From Gossypium raimondii (Eukaryota; Streptophyta; Magnoliopsida; Malvales; Malvaceae), in contig NC_068570.1 of assembly GCF_025698545.1 (NCBI RefSeq), positions 46,457,924 to 46,521,923 of the forward strand: a DNA stretch of 64,000 bases, written 5' to 3'. Shown here one piece after another: positions 22,731 through 33,079 of this stretch (the first letter of the stretch is position 1; every line of letters begins with the position of its first letter). The translations under genes were made by a program, and so were the position numbers. The notes beneath the pieces are model-generated. The model did not search any database. It was not told the DNA's origin and saw only the letters and a list, made by a program, of their open reading frames with translations.

Positions 22731-23844
22731 TCTTTGACATGGACGATAGTCAGGAATAAGTAGACCAATGAGGTACTTTAAGTTGTTTGAATCCTACGCA
22801 ACTCGATCTTTTTGGTCTGTGTTGAAGAAGTAAATTCAAGAGCCAAGCTAACAATATTGAGTCATCCTTTATTAGCTTAGACCAAAACAACCTTTTTTGT
22901 CGGAAACTTGTTGTCTTGTTGCTTTTTAACTTCAGAGGAATTAGTAATGAATTCTAATCAGAAGGGAAAATAATTATGAAAGCTTATATCAACTTTAAAT
23001 ATACTAACAATTATCGAGCAGGCGGCTGCTTCTTTAAGTAGATACTTGTTCTTCTATGCATCTTCATTCAAACTCTATATCTGCAGCAACCTATTTAGCT
23101 ATATGAGTTTCCACTAGAATCTTGCACCATTAAAAAGATTAAAAAGAAGAATAAGCACCTAAGAGTTTGAAGTTCAAAATGCTCCTATATCAACGTACCT
23201 TACATGTCAAGATCCATGTAAGGACCTTACCCCCTTTATCTTCCTCCTTAAAAAAGCTGAAATAATATGATGCTAAACAATATAAAATTAGCTTAAAATT
23301 TTAGTTTCATTGAAATCAAGAAACCAATCAAAGCTGTAAATGACCATCAAGAAGGAAAATTTGGCTGGCCTTAATCTATTCTCCATCAAAAGAGAAAAAT
23401 ATAATTAACCACTTGAAATGAAACCCAACAAATCATCCCCACACTTGAGAACAAAAAAAAAAGAAAGAAAACAAGAAAAACCTTTCGTGAATGCCTAGCA
23501 AATCCCACACAAGCAACCAAATAAACAAGTAATTCATCAAAAAAAAAAGGATACTATTACTAGCCAACTAGTAAACCTTTCTAATTAAAGAAAAGGGCAA
23601 CCTTTGCATAAGAAATTTAAACATACAGATTATTTTCAGCAAAAATTGCATAAAATGTAAAAGAAAGAAAAGGAAAAAATGAGAAATTTAAATATACAAA
23701 TTATTTTTTCCTCCTTTTGTTTTTTATCTTCTTTGTTGTTATAAAAGCAAAGAAAGACCTTTTGCGGGTCAAAGCTAAAAAAGAACAAAGGAAAAACAAA
23801 AACCAAAAAATAGTAACAGTTAAAATTTCAATTGAGAAAGAAAT
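22731..23844. other. Non-coding region left of the Reina-like element
   Basis: No coding frame of substance, and T-rich on the minus strand, like intron or leader sequence. It may be the intron/upstream part of the decayed DUF4378-like gene, with the retrotransposon inserted into it. Confidence 0.35.
23840..23844. repeat. Target-site duplication GAAAT (left copy)
   Basis: GAAAT at 23840-23844 and again at 28929-28933 directly flank the two LTRs. Confidence 0.85.
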
Positions 23845-24105
23845 TGATAAATGACAGAAATCGAGCAAGAAAATATAGGAATTAGAGAAGAAAAACTTTA
23901 GAGAAGAAGAGAGAATTCTGAAATTCTGCTGTATTTTCATAACCTCCCCACTCATACAGTACATGCAATATAAAAGAAAATAACAAACTTCTTACGTCGT
24001 ACATTTCAGTTGTTAACAAAACGCACCGTTCCACTAAATCTAAAACGCCCCGTTTTAATTAACTATTTTAACTAATTCATCTTGTCAACATTTTGACTCA
24101 TAACA
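23845..24105 (-). repeat. 3' LTR of the Reina-like element
   Basis: 261 bp; on the minus strand it starts TGTTATGAGTCAAAATG and ends CTGTCATTTATCA. It is matched by 28668-28928 with 8 base differences and no length change. Confidence 0.9.
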
Positions 24106-24119
24106 ATATTCCTTCCCAG

Positions 24120-24335
24120 AAAAATATCCTTGACCTCAAGGATAAAACTGAGGAAACTTGGCTTGAATAGTCGTAAGAGGTTCCCATGTTACGTCCTCCG
24201 GAAAAGAATTAACCCATTCAACGAGCACTTCGGTCACAGCTTGATTTCCCCTCTTGACCATCCGTCTGTCTAAAATACGGCTTGGTTCCTTAGGCAAGGC
24301 ACCGTGATAATCCATTAAAGGTAAAAAAGCTTGAG
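24120..24335 (-). pseudogene. Chromodomain of the Reina-like element
   Basis: After a TAG following LKKHIG (near 24342) the same frame continues with LPKEPSRILDRRMVKRGN, VLVEWVNSFPEDVTWEPL and AKFPQF. This is a chromodomain with the aromatic V-L-V-E-W and T-W-E positions. Such domains steer integration toward marked chromatin. The stop before it would uncouple it from integrase in this copy. Confidence 0.8.
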
Positions 24336-24342
24336 TTGGAGC

Positions 24343-25260
24343 CTAACCAATATGTTTTTTCAATTGGGAGACATGAAACGTGGGGTGAATCCGAGAATTT
24401 GGTGGAAGTTGCAAGGTATAAGCTACTGCTCCTACCTTTCCAATAACAGAAAAAGGTCCATAATATTTTGGAGATAGCTTCTGGTTGGTGATTCTTCGAA
24501 GGGACTGTTGTCTATAAGGTTGCAACCTTAAATAAACCAAGTCACCAATTTGAAAACTCCTTTCCGAGCGATGCTTGTCAGCAAAGTGTTTCATGCGAGC
24601 CTGGGCTTTCTTTAGGCAGAAATGAAGTAGCTTTCGCGCAGCCTCACGAGCCTGTAGGCTACGATCTACCACAGCAACCACTGAGGCACCAGCTAGATAA
24701 GGCATGTGCGTCGGTGAGGGTTGACCATACAGAGCCTCATACGGGGAGAGTTGAATCGAAGAGTGAAACGAGGAGTTATACCACCACTCAGCAAGTGGTA
24801 ACCAATAGAGCCATTGAGCTGGTGTTTCTCCCGTCATACAGCGCAAGTAATTTTCAAGACAGCGATTTAGAACCTCAGTTTGGCCATCCTTTTGAGGATG
24901 GTAGGCCGTTGATAAAATAAGTCTAGTTCCTGATTGTCGAAAAAGCTCCTGCCAAAAGCTGCTGACAAAAATTTTATCCCTATCCGATATTATAGCCTCA
25001 GGCATGCCATGGAGTTTATAGATATGAGCCAAGTATTCACCAGCTACTTCCTTGGCTGTATAAGGATGGGACAACACTAAGAAATGACCATACTTAGTGA
25101 GGTGATCTACCACCACTAAAATAGAATTCTTATTGCCTGATGAAGGTAACCCTTCAATGAAGTCCATACTGATAATCGACCATGCTCGATCCGGAATGGG
25201 CAATGGCTGCAATAATCCCGGAGAAGCTACTGTTTCACCCTTGCACTTTTGACAAACCAC
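24343..25260 (-). pseudogene. Integrase of the Reina-like element
   Basis: 305 residues open. Residues 1-10 include the CxxC end of the zinc head (CQKCKGE). The core has the first aspartate in SMDFIEGLP (about 31-39), the second in [17 protein letters not shown] (about 90-106) and the glutamate in [16 protein letters not shown] (about 124-139). The C-terminal part has [17 protein letters not shown] and [12 protein letters not shown], typical of chromovirus integrases. The start is not the native start, because pol is one polyprotein and the preceding zinc head is broken. Confidence 0.88.
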
Positions 25261-25910
25261 ACACTCCCGAATCTATTTCCTCACATCAGTCGTAAGACCC
25301 TTCCAATACAAAAGGCTTGAGAGTCGTTTTCGAGTAACATGCACTCCTGAGTGACCTCCTATCGCACTGTCATGGAAATGGGAGAACAGCTCATGACGCA
25401 ATTGTGGAACCCGTCCCACCACAATCTTCCCTCTCCTCAACAAAAACCGACCATCCCATGAATATTTAGAATCCTACCCTGGGAGCTGTTGAAGAGTCTG
25501 AATAACCGTCTTCAGTTTGTCATCCACTGTGTATGACTGTTGCACTTGCTCTAAAAGACTAGAAATCACCGAACTAGTCGAAAGCTGATAGAGCTGATGA
25601 CGTTCAAGTTGGGGTTGCCGAGATAGAGCATCTGTCACCCTATTACTTATTCCTTCCTGTATAAGATCTCAAAGTCATAGCCTAACATTTTAGCCACCCA
25701 TCATTGCTGAAACGGGGTCACCGCCACTTGATCAGACAAGAATCTCAGACTCTGATGGTCCGTCCGGATTTTGAAGTGTCTGCCAACCAAATAAGTATGC
25801 CACATCCTCACAGCTAACAAAACAACTAACATTTCTTTTTCATAGATCGATAGAGCCTGATGACGTACACCCAGGGCCTTGCTAAAGAAAGCTAGAGGTT
25901 GACCTTGTTG
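25261..25910 (-). pseudogene. RNase H and integrase zinc head, degenerate
   Basis: The minus-strand frames show SKALGVRHQALSIYEKEMLV and FKIRTDHQSLRF, the remaining RNase H positions. An interrupted linker full of stops leads to the integrase zinc head. This is the most decayed part of the element. Confidence 0.7.
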
Positions 25911-27470
25911 CTATAGGACTGCTCCTATGCCACTTCCACTTGCATCTGTGTTAACAGTAAAATCAACCTCAAAATTAGGAAGCATCAGTACACGTGCAGA
26001 ACTTACAGCCCTTTTAAGTGTTTGAAAAGACTCGGTAGCCTGCTCTGACCAACCCCATCCATTCTTCTTTAACAAGTCTGTTAAAGGTCTTGCAATTACA
26101 CCATAACCCTTGATGAATCTCCTGTAATAGCCTGTGAGGCCGAGAAAACTGCGCAGCTCCTTAACTATTTGAGGGATCGGCCATGAAGATATGCATTCAA
26201 CCTTAGTAGGGTCTATAGAGACAGTGCTTGCATTCAAAATATGTCCCAAATAGTAGACCTGTGATGATCCAAAGCTACACTTCGATTTCTTAGCAAATAG
26301 CTGTTGTTCTCTGAGAATGAGAAGAACTGTTCGCAAGTGTTGCAAATGTTCTGTCCAAGAAGTTGAATATACAAGGATATCATCGAAGAAAACTAACACA
26401 AATTTTCTCAACCATGGTTTAAAAACCGAGTTCATAAGAGCTTGAAAACTTGAGGGGGCGTTCGTGAGGCCAAAGGGCATCACCAAAAACTCATAATGGC
26501 CTTCGTGTGTCCGAAACCCGGTTTTATGAACATCTGATTCCCACATACGAATCTGGTGATATCCTGATCTTAAATCCAGCTTAGAGAAAACTCTAGCTGC
26601 TCCCAACTCGTCCAGAAGCTCTTCAATGACAGGTATAGGAAATTTGTCTTTGATTGTATTCTGGTTTAGCTGCCTATAGTCCACACATAATCGCCAACTC
26701 TCATCCTTCCTATTGACCATGATGATCGGGGAAGCGAAAGAGCTCGTACTATCACGAATTATACCAGCTTGTAGCATTTCTCGAATTAACTTCTCCATTT
26801 CAGTCTTCTGGCAGGCTGGATAACGGTATGGCCGGATTTTAACCACTGTCTTTTCATCCATTAAAGGAATTCTATGATCATGTGCTCGCGGAGGAGGAAG
26901 CCCTTTTGGAACCTGAAAGATATCATCAAATTCTTCCAACAGTGTTCGAAGCTGTCCCTCAGTAACCTTAATCGCAGTAGATGATAGCTTAATCTGTTCA
27001 GGTGAGCTCAATACAGCGGTGTAGGGTACCAACGACTGTCCCACCATTGCAAAACATTTGAGATCACTGTTGCCAACTGCTAAGCCCCCAGGCATGATTC
27101 CTTGAATAATACAATGTCTCCCTTGCAAATGAAACAGCATAGTTAAAGAGTTAAAATTCCATATAATATCCCCTAATGACAGAAGCCACTGCACCCCTAG
27201 TACCATGTCACACCCTTTCAAAGATAAGACCATGAAGTCAGTCTCAAAGTGATGATTCTGTACCTCCCAGCTAACTCCCTTACACAACCCCTTTGTGAAT
27301 AAGCAGCTGCCATTTGCTACCGCCACTTTTAATTACGCCTGACTCATCACTGCCAAGGACAATTTACTGACCTGTTTCGTGTCAATGAAATTATGGGTAC
27401 TGCCCGAATCTACTAGGATAATGGCCCAACATGAACCCAAGCGAGCAGCAACTCTCATTGTATTGTGTCC
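25911..27470 (-). pseudogene. Protease, reverse transcriptase and start of RNase H of the Reina-like element
   Basis: The protease active site LVDSGSTHNFID is at about 27425-27390, separated by a TAA (near 27331) from a 471-residue open frame. That frame carries the rest of protease (GCDMVLGVQWL), RT motifs LCVDYRQLN, KLDLRSGYHQIRM, PFGLTNAPSSFQ and catalytic FFDDILVYS, then LGLTGYYRRFIKGYG and the first RNase H aspartate in TDASGSGIGAVL. It ends at a TAG (about 25915) inside RNase H. Confidence 0.88.
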
Positions 27471-27622
27471 TTAAAGTCCTGTCAGCGCATACAATGATAT
27501 TACAGGAGATTTGGATTCCTCTTCTTCCGTACCATTCTCATCCAATTTCTCAGGACACTCTAAGAATACTTCAGTTTCGCTATCAGAGAGAGGTTCTAAT
27601 AAAAGCTGGTACAGCTGAGACA

Positions 27623-28590
27623 TCACACATTTATGCCCCACATGATATTTAGCTGCACACCAAAACAGAGTCCCTTTTGTTTCCTCTCAGCCATCAATGC
27701 AGGTGATATAGTTTTGGACTGATTGTTGACTGATTGTGTACCCAAAATAGGCTTAGTAGAAGAAGAAGAGTACCTTGATACAATCGATGGAGTGGGTAAA
27801 GTCCTGGATGAACTGCTTCCATGCACTGTCGGTCCCTTCCCAGAATGTGACATGAGTACCTCCACTTTTCTAGCTAGCTGGAAAGCCTCCAACAACGTGG
27901 AAGGCTCAAACAAGTCCAAATAATGCCCTATTTCGGCCTTCAAATTACTGATAAAAATACATAGAGCGTAGGTCTCAGGAAGATGCAATTGATTTAGTAA
28001 CCCAACAAACACATCCTGGTATTATTCAACTGTACCATGTTGCTTCAAATTAACCAGCTCCTTCATTGGATTCCCGCACTGCCCAAACCCGAACCGATCC
28101 TGCAAGCTCTTTAGATACGTAGGCTATGACAACACGTGCAAGCCTCTATTCCTCTGAGAGTAGAAATGATGCCATCGAGTGCACGCCCTTCCAAATTCAA
28201 CATTACCAAACGAACCTTATTGGAGTCTGGAGTACCCTCAGCCTCAAAATATTGTTCTAACTTAGTCCACCATCCTCGAAAATCAGAACCATCAAAATTT
28301 GGGCATTCCAACCTACTAACCCTCCCCGACACTCCTGACGTGAATGGTTGCTCTCTTGCATGATTTGGATCAGATTCCTTGGGTAAAAACCCAGGAGGGG
28401 CTCCCAAAACTCCTTTTCCTTTATCCGCCTTTACGTTGACAGATGAACCAGTCGATGGTGGTCCAAAATACTGAACCAACAACGTTTGTAAATCCCCACA
28501 GAACTCAGCTTTGAAATCCTGCAATCGAGTTTCCATTTTGGTCTCCCACTGAGTGATTTCGTCCCGAATTTTAGAAATCTCTTGTTGCAT
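27623..28590 (-). pseudogene. Gag of the Reina-like element
   Basis: An N-terminal coiled-coil-like start (ISKIRDEITQWETKMETRLQ) is followed by the capsid segment FDGSDFRGWWTKLEQYFE (28310-28250) and KVRLVMLNLEGRALD. After a frame change the frame continues with LPETYALCIFISNLKAEIG and AFQLARKVE. The zinc knuckle is still readable in another frame (CFWC...GHKC) but is shifted out of the open frame near 27650. A stop at about 28023 also breaks gag. Confidence 0.82.
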
Positions 28591-28654
28591 CCCACCAACC
28601 TCTTTCTACAGACGAGTTGATACGCCATCACCAGCCATATTAAGGGTCGACTGA

Positions 28655-28665
28655 GCTCTGATACC
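28655..28665 (-). other. Primer-binding site of the Reina-like element
   Basis: GGTATCAGAGC on the minus strand starts two bases inside the 5' LTR. It is complementary to the 3' end of plant initiator-methionine tRNA, the usual primer of chromoviruses. Confidence 0.75.
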
Positions 28666-28667
28666 TT

Positions 28668-28928
28668 TGATAAATGACAGAAATTGAGTAAGAAAAGATA
28701 GGAATTAGAGAAGAAAAACTTTAGAGAAGAAGAGAGAATTCTGAAATTCTGTTGTATTTTCATAACCTCCCCACTCATGCAGTACATGCAATATAAAAGA
28801 AAATAACAAACTTCTTACGTGGTACATTTCAGTTGTTAACAAAACGCACTGTTCCACTAAATCTAAAACGCCCTGTTTTAATTAACTATTTTAACTAATT
28901 CATCTTGTCAACATTTTGACTCATAACA
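28668..28928 (-). repeat. 5' LTR of the Reina-like element
   Basis: 261 bp, the partner of 23845-24105, with TG...CA ends. It is followed outward by GAAAT, the target-site duplication. Confidence 0.9.
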
Positions 28929-28933
28929 GAAAT

Positions 28934-29290
28934 TTCAGAAATCCAGATCAAATGCAAACATCAAAGACTAATAATTTTCAGTTTTCAAGTTTTTGAACAG
29001 TTTTAAGAAAAAAACAACTAAAAATTCAAATCAAACTCAAGGATCAAAGACTCATATTGTTTAGTTTTCAGAAAGCTTGAATCTCACCCATGAAAATTGA
29101 TGCTTACCTAGAGACAAATTCGATGTTCTGAGCTTTCTTTCTCTCAATTTGACAGAAAGATGAAAAGTGAACCTTGGGAAGAAAATGGTGAAAGAATAAC
29201 CTCTTAGGTTTTTATCAATTATAAGCTTGTAAATTTGTTATTTTTTGAGGGGTACGCTGGGAACAAAATTTTTTTAAGTGATTCCTTATA
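28934..29290. other. Non-coding region right of the Reina-like element
   Basis: On the minus strand a C/T-rich leader-like stretch is followed by CTCTAGGTAAGCATC (near 29112-29098), a good splice-donor context. It could be a non-coding first exon of the gene whose tail is at 22413-22730. No coding frame is seen. Confidence 0.3.
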
Positions 29291-29990
29291 TTTGCTGAAT
29301 AGCCATTACAAGGGCTGAATGTTGAATACCCATTCAGCGTTTTTAACGAACGGAGCAGGAATAGAGGCCCGCCTGAAATATGAGAGGGTTTGGGTAAAAA
29401 TATAGGCCCGAAATATGGGATTGGGCAAAAAAATGAGGCCCGTTTAAAAAATGGGCCGAGCCTCGGGCACCACTTTTTTGGCCAGGCCCAATATAATAAA
29501 TATATTTATTTTTTTAATTTTTTTAATTTTAAAATATTTTTAAAATACTTTTTTGTTATTTTTAATTTTAAAATATTTTTAAAATACTGTTTAAAATTTT
29601 TTTAATTTTAAAATATTTTTAAAATACTTTTTTTAATTTTTAAAATATTTTTTTGGTATTTATTAAAAATGGACCTGGCCTGCCAGCACGGCTTATTTTT
29701 TCCTAGCAGCACAGGCAAAATTTTAAGCCCATATTTCTGGTGGTGAAATTTTTATGGGCCCACTGAACCTGCCTTTACCTACCATGAGCACCTCTAAGCA
29801 GGAATAACCATTCAGCGTTTTTAACCATTCTATGGGATTATTTGAACCAAACAATGGAATGGCCGAAATTTTTTATGGGCCCAGCTCGAACCCAGCCCGG
29901 CCCGGCCCATGAGCACCTCTAAGCAGGAATAACCATTCAGCGTTTTTAACCATTCTATGGGATTATTTGAACCAAACAATGGAATGGTGG
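29290..29990. repeat. GGCCC-rich short transposon-like repeats with a 125-bp duplication
   Basis: The phrase CATTCAGCGTTTTTAAC occurs at about 29331, 29810 and 29936. An 80-base block starting CATGAGCACCTCTAAGCAGG is repeated at 29783 and 29908 with no visible difference. Between them lie GGCCC-rich strings (AGCCCGGCCCGGCCC), and from 29510 to 29660 the AT-rich string TTTTAAAATATTTTTAAAAT is repeated several times. This looks like one small element inserted into another, followed by a tandem duplication. Confidence 0.6.
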
Positions 29991-31139
29991 TCCCCTCAAA
30001 ATTTGGACGTAACTGCATAGCAATTCCATTGAAGCAAACATGGTCTTATATAAATCTCAAATCCACAGAGTTGATTGAGGTAAGATTGATCTCGTTACTT
30101 AGCACATTTTCCATTCTCCATTTTCTTCAAGACATTTGTTAACTGAAGCATTTAAGAGTAGTCAAAGTAACAACTCTGGTGCCCTTTAACTTGTTTCTTA
30201 TCTTCAAGCTCATCTAAAGCATACATCCAACCTATTTTAGCAGCTCAACACAGATAGATATTAACAATTCGCACTATTTGTGAGAATTATGAGCAAAAAA
30301 TCATGGTCTTTTTTACTAAACAACCTAGCTTAACCATCATAGAAACTGAAAACTTTGAACAACGATCATCAATGCCATCAAATGCCTTTATCTCATTAAT
30401 ATTAACTTTGAGCACGGGTCTTCCACTTAAGATAATCACTACCTAAACCATTAGAGTGACTCTAACAACTAATCCCTCTGTGGAATACGCTTTTTCTAAG
30501 ATTCTTTAAGCTTTTTTCACTAGTTGGGTACAACCCGACCACGGCTAGAATATCTTGACTTTCAATTCCCCTTCGCAAGTTCACTTACAAATGGTGTAGC
30601 TACCTAAATTAGCACAAGAACACTTTCAGTAGCTTCACAATCTCGGGAACCAACACTTTACTAGTCACATCTAGACCACTGGACATGAACAACTTACCAT
30701 ATATCTTCTTACAGTCACTAGTCACAAATGTTATGCCATCCATTTAACTTTTCCATTTCTCTTCTAATACTTTCGAAGCACACCAAAATATCTTAGACAA
30801 AACACAAAAGCAATTGGAGCATATTCTCCAAAATTAGAAATATCAACAAAGAAATGTTGCAAGGTCCTCCAAGCACATGGCACCAAATGAGAGGCCTACC
30901 TTTTCCATAGGAAATAATACACAATGATAGCTCACACACATAGGGTTTAAATGTGCTTCCACTACTGCAATAGCTCGTTTTTCAGTGACATCAAAAATAG
31001 TGATTTCAAGATTACAATTTCGATGAGTGAGTCTATAGATATATTTAATTAATATTTATGATTAAATATAGTATAATAGTGAATCGTGATTTAATAGATT
31101 TTATTAATTGACCATTTAATCAAGGTACAAGTGATTCAT
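29991..31139. other. Intergenic, no gene seen
   Basis: Moderately AT-rich sequence without a long frame or recognisable domain on either strand, and no clear transposon ends. Confidence 0.5.
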
Positions 31140-31844
31140 ACTAAAAGTCAGTGGTTTTGAAAAATGAAGTATCAGGACCTCGCTTTCATAAAATGAGTTC
31201 GTAAATATTTTTATTAAATATTTACGGAGTTATTGTATAAGTGGATTGAAGTTTGATCGATAATTTTGGTGATTTGATAGTTAATTAAAGAAAAGGACTA
31301 AATCGTAAAACTGTAAAAACTTGATCATTATTGAATTGTAGTTAATAAAAGGGTTAATTAAGATTTATTAAGGGATTCAAGTGGAAATTTAACCACTTTA
31401 GAGATAATGGGACGGTTTGTGATGATTTTTGTTATAATTTATATGTTGTTTTAATGTTAAAAATATATAATAAGTTAAAAACATAAAACATTATTCATTT
31501 TCCTCATTTCTCTATTTTTCACCCGAAATCACAATTTTTAAAGTTGGGAGAATTTGGTTGAGCTTCTCCCCTTGAATGTATGTGGATTTGAGGTTCGTTT
31601 CTCATAAATTTTATGTTTTTAAGATCGTTGCAAGTAGGTCCAGATAATATGTATCTCCATTTTCAAAACTATTAAAGATTTGTAAAGTTGTCATTGATGA
31701 AAATTGAAGTTTTTGATGTTTAATAGTTTGATTATAAGCTTAGATATGTTTAAAGACTAATTTTTTAAGTAAATTTTGTTAGTTTTGTGTATAAGGACAA
31801 AATTGTAATAATATAAAATATGTCATGAAATTTCTGAAAATGTA

Positions 31845-32396
31845 TGAGTCACACTTACAACAAAGTGTACAAGTCACGCATACATAGTTCGCCATCCATT
31901 CAGGATTTAGGTATGTAACACTATGAATGTCACAAGTGAATAAATCCATAAACGGATTCAAGATCTATTATGCTTGGGTTCTATTCCATGTATTGTTAGT
32001 CCAGTCAATCACATGTATGTCTCTTTCTTCTAGGAGTCATCCACTTCGATGTCCTAGACAAAGCTTCTCCCCAATTGGACTTGATAGATGACATATTAGT
32101 CTTTCAATTTGTTTCCTCATTTCCGATTAGACTAAGGACATATTTAGGTTCGTCTACTAGTACAAACTATCTTTCTATACTATGATTCGATCACATAATA
32201 TCGCATAGTATTAGTTAAACATTTAAACAATCAATGAACGACATTTGCTTCTATTTTGCTTTGCATGTAAAAACCATGTGTAGGCAATATACAAAGTATT
32301 GATATAATTCATGAATAATTTTATTAACAAATCTGTTCGAAAAAATTACAAATGTACTTAGACGAAAATACTACACTTAAGGAAATAGATCCAACA
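31845..32396 (-). repeat. Copia (SIRE-like) LTR, nested
   Basis: On the minus strand it starts TGTTGGATCTATTTCC. Further in it matches the LTR starting at 63165: both have TTCACTTGTGAC-TTCAT followed by CCTAAATCCTGA or CTAAATCCTGA and an ATGCGT-AC block in the same order. The left end is uncertain and no target-site duplication is visible. Confidence 0.5.
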
Positions 32397-32431
32397 TGAT
32401 ATTCCCATGTTTATTTTCTTGGCAGGCGCCC

Positions 32432-32539
32432 GTGTTTAATGTCCTGGTAGACTTCTCTGTGTTTACTGTCCCGACATACTATCCCGTGTTTATTGTCCCA
32501 GTGGACTACCCCGTGTTTAGTGTCCCAATGGACTTTATT
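32432..32539 (+). repeat. Four 27-bp tandem repeats
   Basis: GTGTTTA-x-TGTCC recurs at 32432, 32459, 32486 and 32513, an exact 27-bp spacing. Because 27 is a multiple of three the frame stays open and reads as nine-residue units (VFTVPTYYP, VFIVPVDYP and so on), but nothing suggests that it is a protein. It lies in LTR-like sequence. Confidence 0.8.
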
Positions 32540-33079
32540 GGTCACCATAGCTTGGCTATGATCTTACAACTTAAACCTCTTGGAGTGTTGCCCCGAAAGA
32601 CTTTATCATCGTCGTAGTGTCACCCCACAGAGCCTGCTGAGCACCATCGCAGTGTTGCTCTATAGAACCTTATACTGTCAACATCGATTCATATTGTATC
32701 TACCTTGATGCTAGAACACCACAATGTCCAATTTGCAAGGCGCGAAGCTTCGCACATCACAGTTTACTCCCAGCAATCCCGAATGGCAGAATATTAATGG
32801 AATTCCAATTTCTCTATTCCTCCACTGATTCCTCTATATCGTCATTCCTAAATTTATGCTCGAACATCGCAGTGTCCCCTCCACAAGGCCCAGAGCTTTG
32901 GACATCACGGGTGCATTCAACATCACCGTATGGCGGTATCTTTCATTATTTTAGCGAAAAAATGATTTTGTCAGATTTTATTAAAAACCAAATTTCATGT
33001 GTAATATTATCAAATACCAATTTATACAATTTTTAAAACTTAATGTCATGCAAATCGAAATAATAATCCCCAAAATAAA

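Larger units (their letters stand above)
23845..28928 (-). mobile_element. Complete Ty3/gypsy chromovirus (Reina-like)
   Basis: 5084 bp with two LTRs of 261 bp each, TG...CA ends and a 5-bp duplication GAAAT. A primer-binding site GGTATCAGAGC (28655-28665, initiator-methionine tRNA type) lies next to the 5' LTR, and a purine tract (24106-24118) next to the 3' LTR. The internal order gag, protease, RT, RNase H, integrase, chromodomain, together with its small size, fits the Reina branch of chromoviruses. I count 8 differences between the LTRs (about 3%), so insertion is fairly recent. Several internal stops mean the copy is structurally complete but not coding-competent. Confidence 0.9.
31140..33000 (+). 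repeat. Tekay-like LTR fragments interrupted by a copia LTR
   Basis: 31140-31840 resembles the start of the chromovirus-type LTRs (CAGTGGTTTTGAAAAATGAA, GAGTTCGTAAATATTTTTAT). From 32397 the sequence resumes with LTR-like text including four 27-bp repeats. The ends at 31140 and 33000 are approximate because neither TG nor CA terminus is preserved. Confidence 0.5.

Noticed and set aside
32396..32617. Small protein with nine-residue repeats
   Set aside because: The frame is open only because the 27-bp tandem repeat is a multiple of three; it lies inside LTR-like sequence with no start context or homologous domain.
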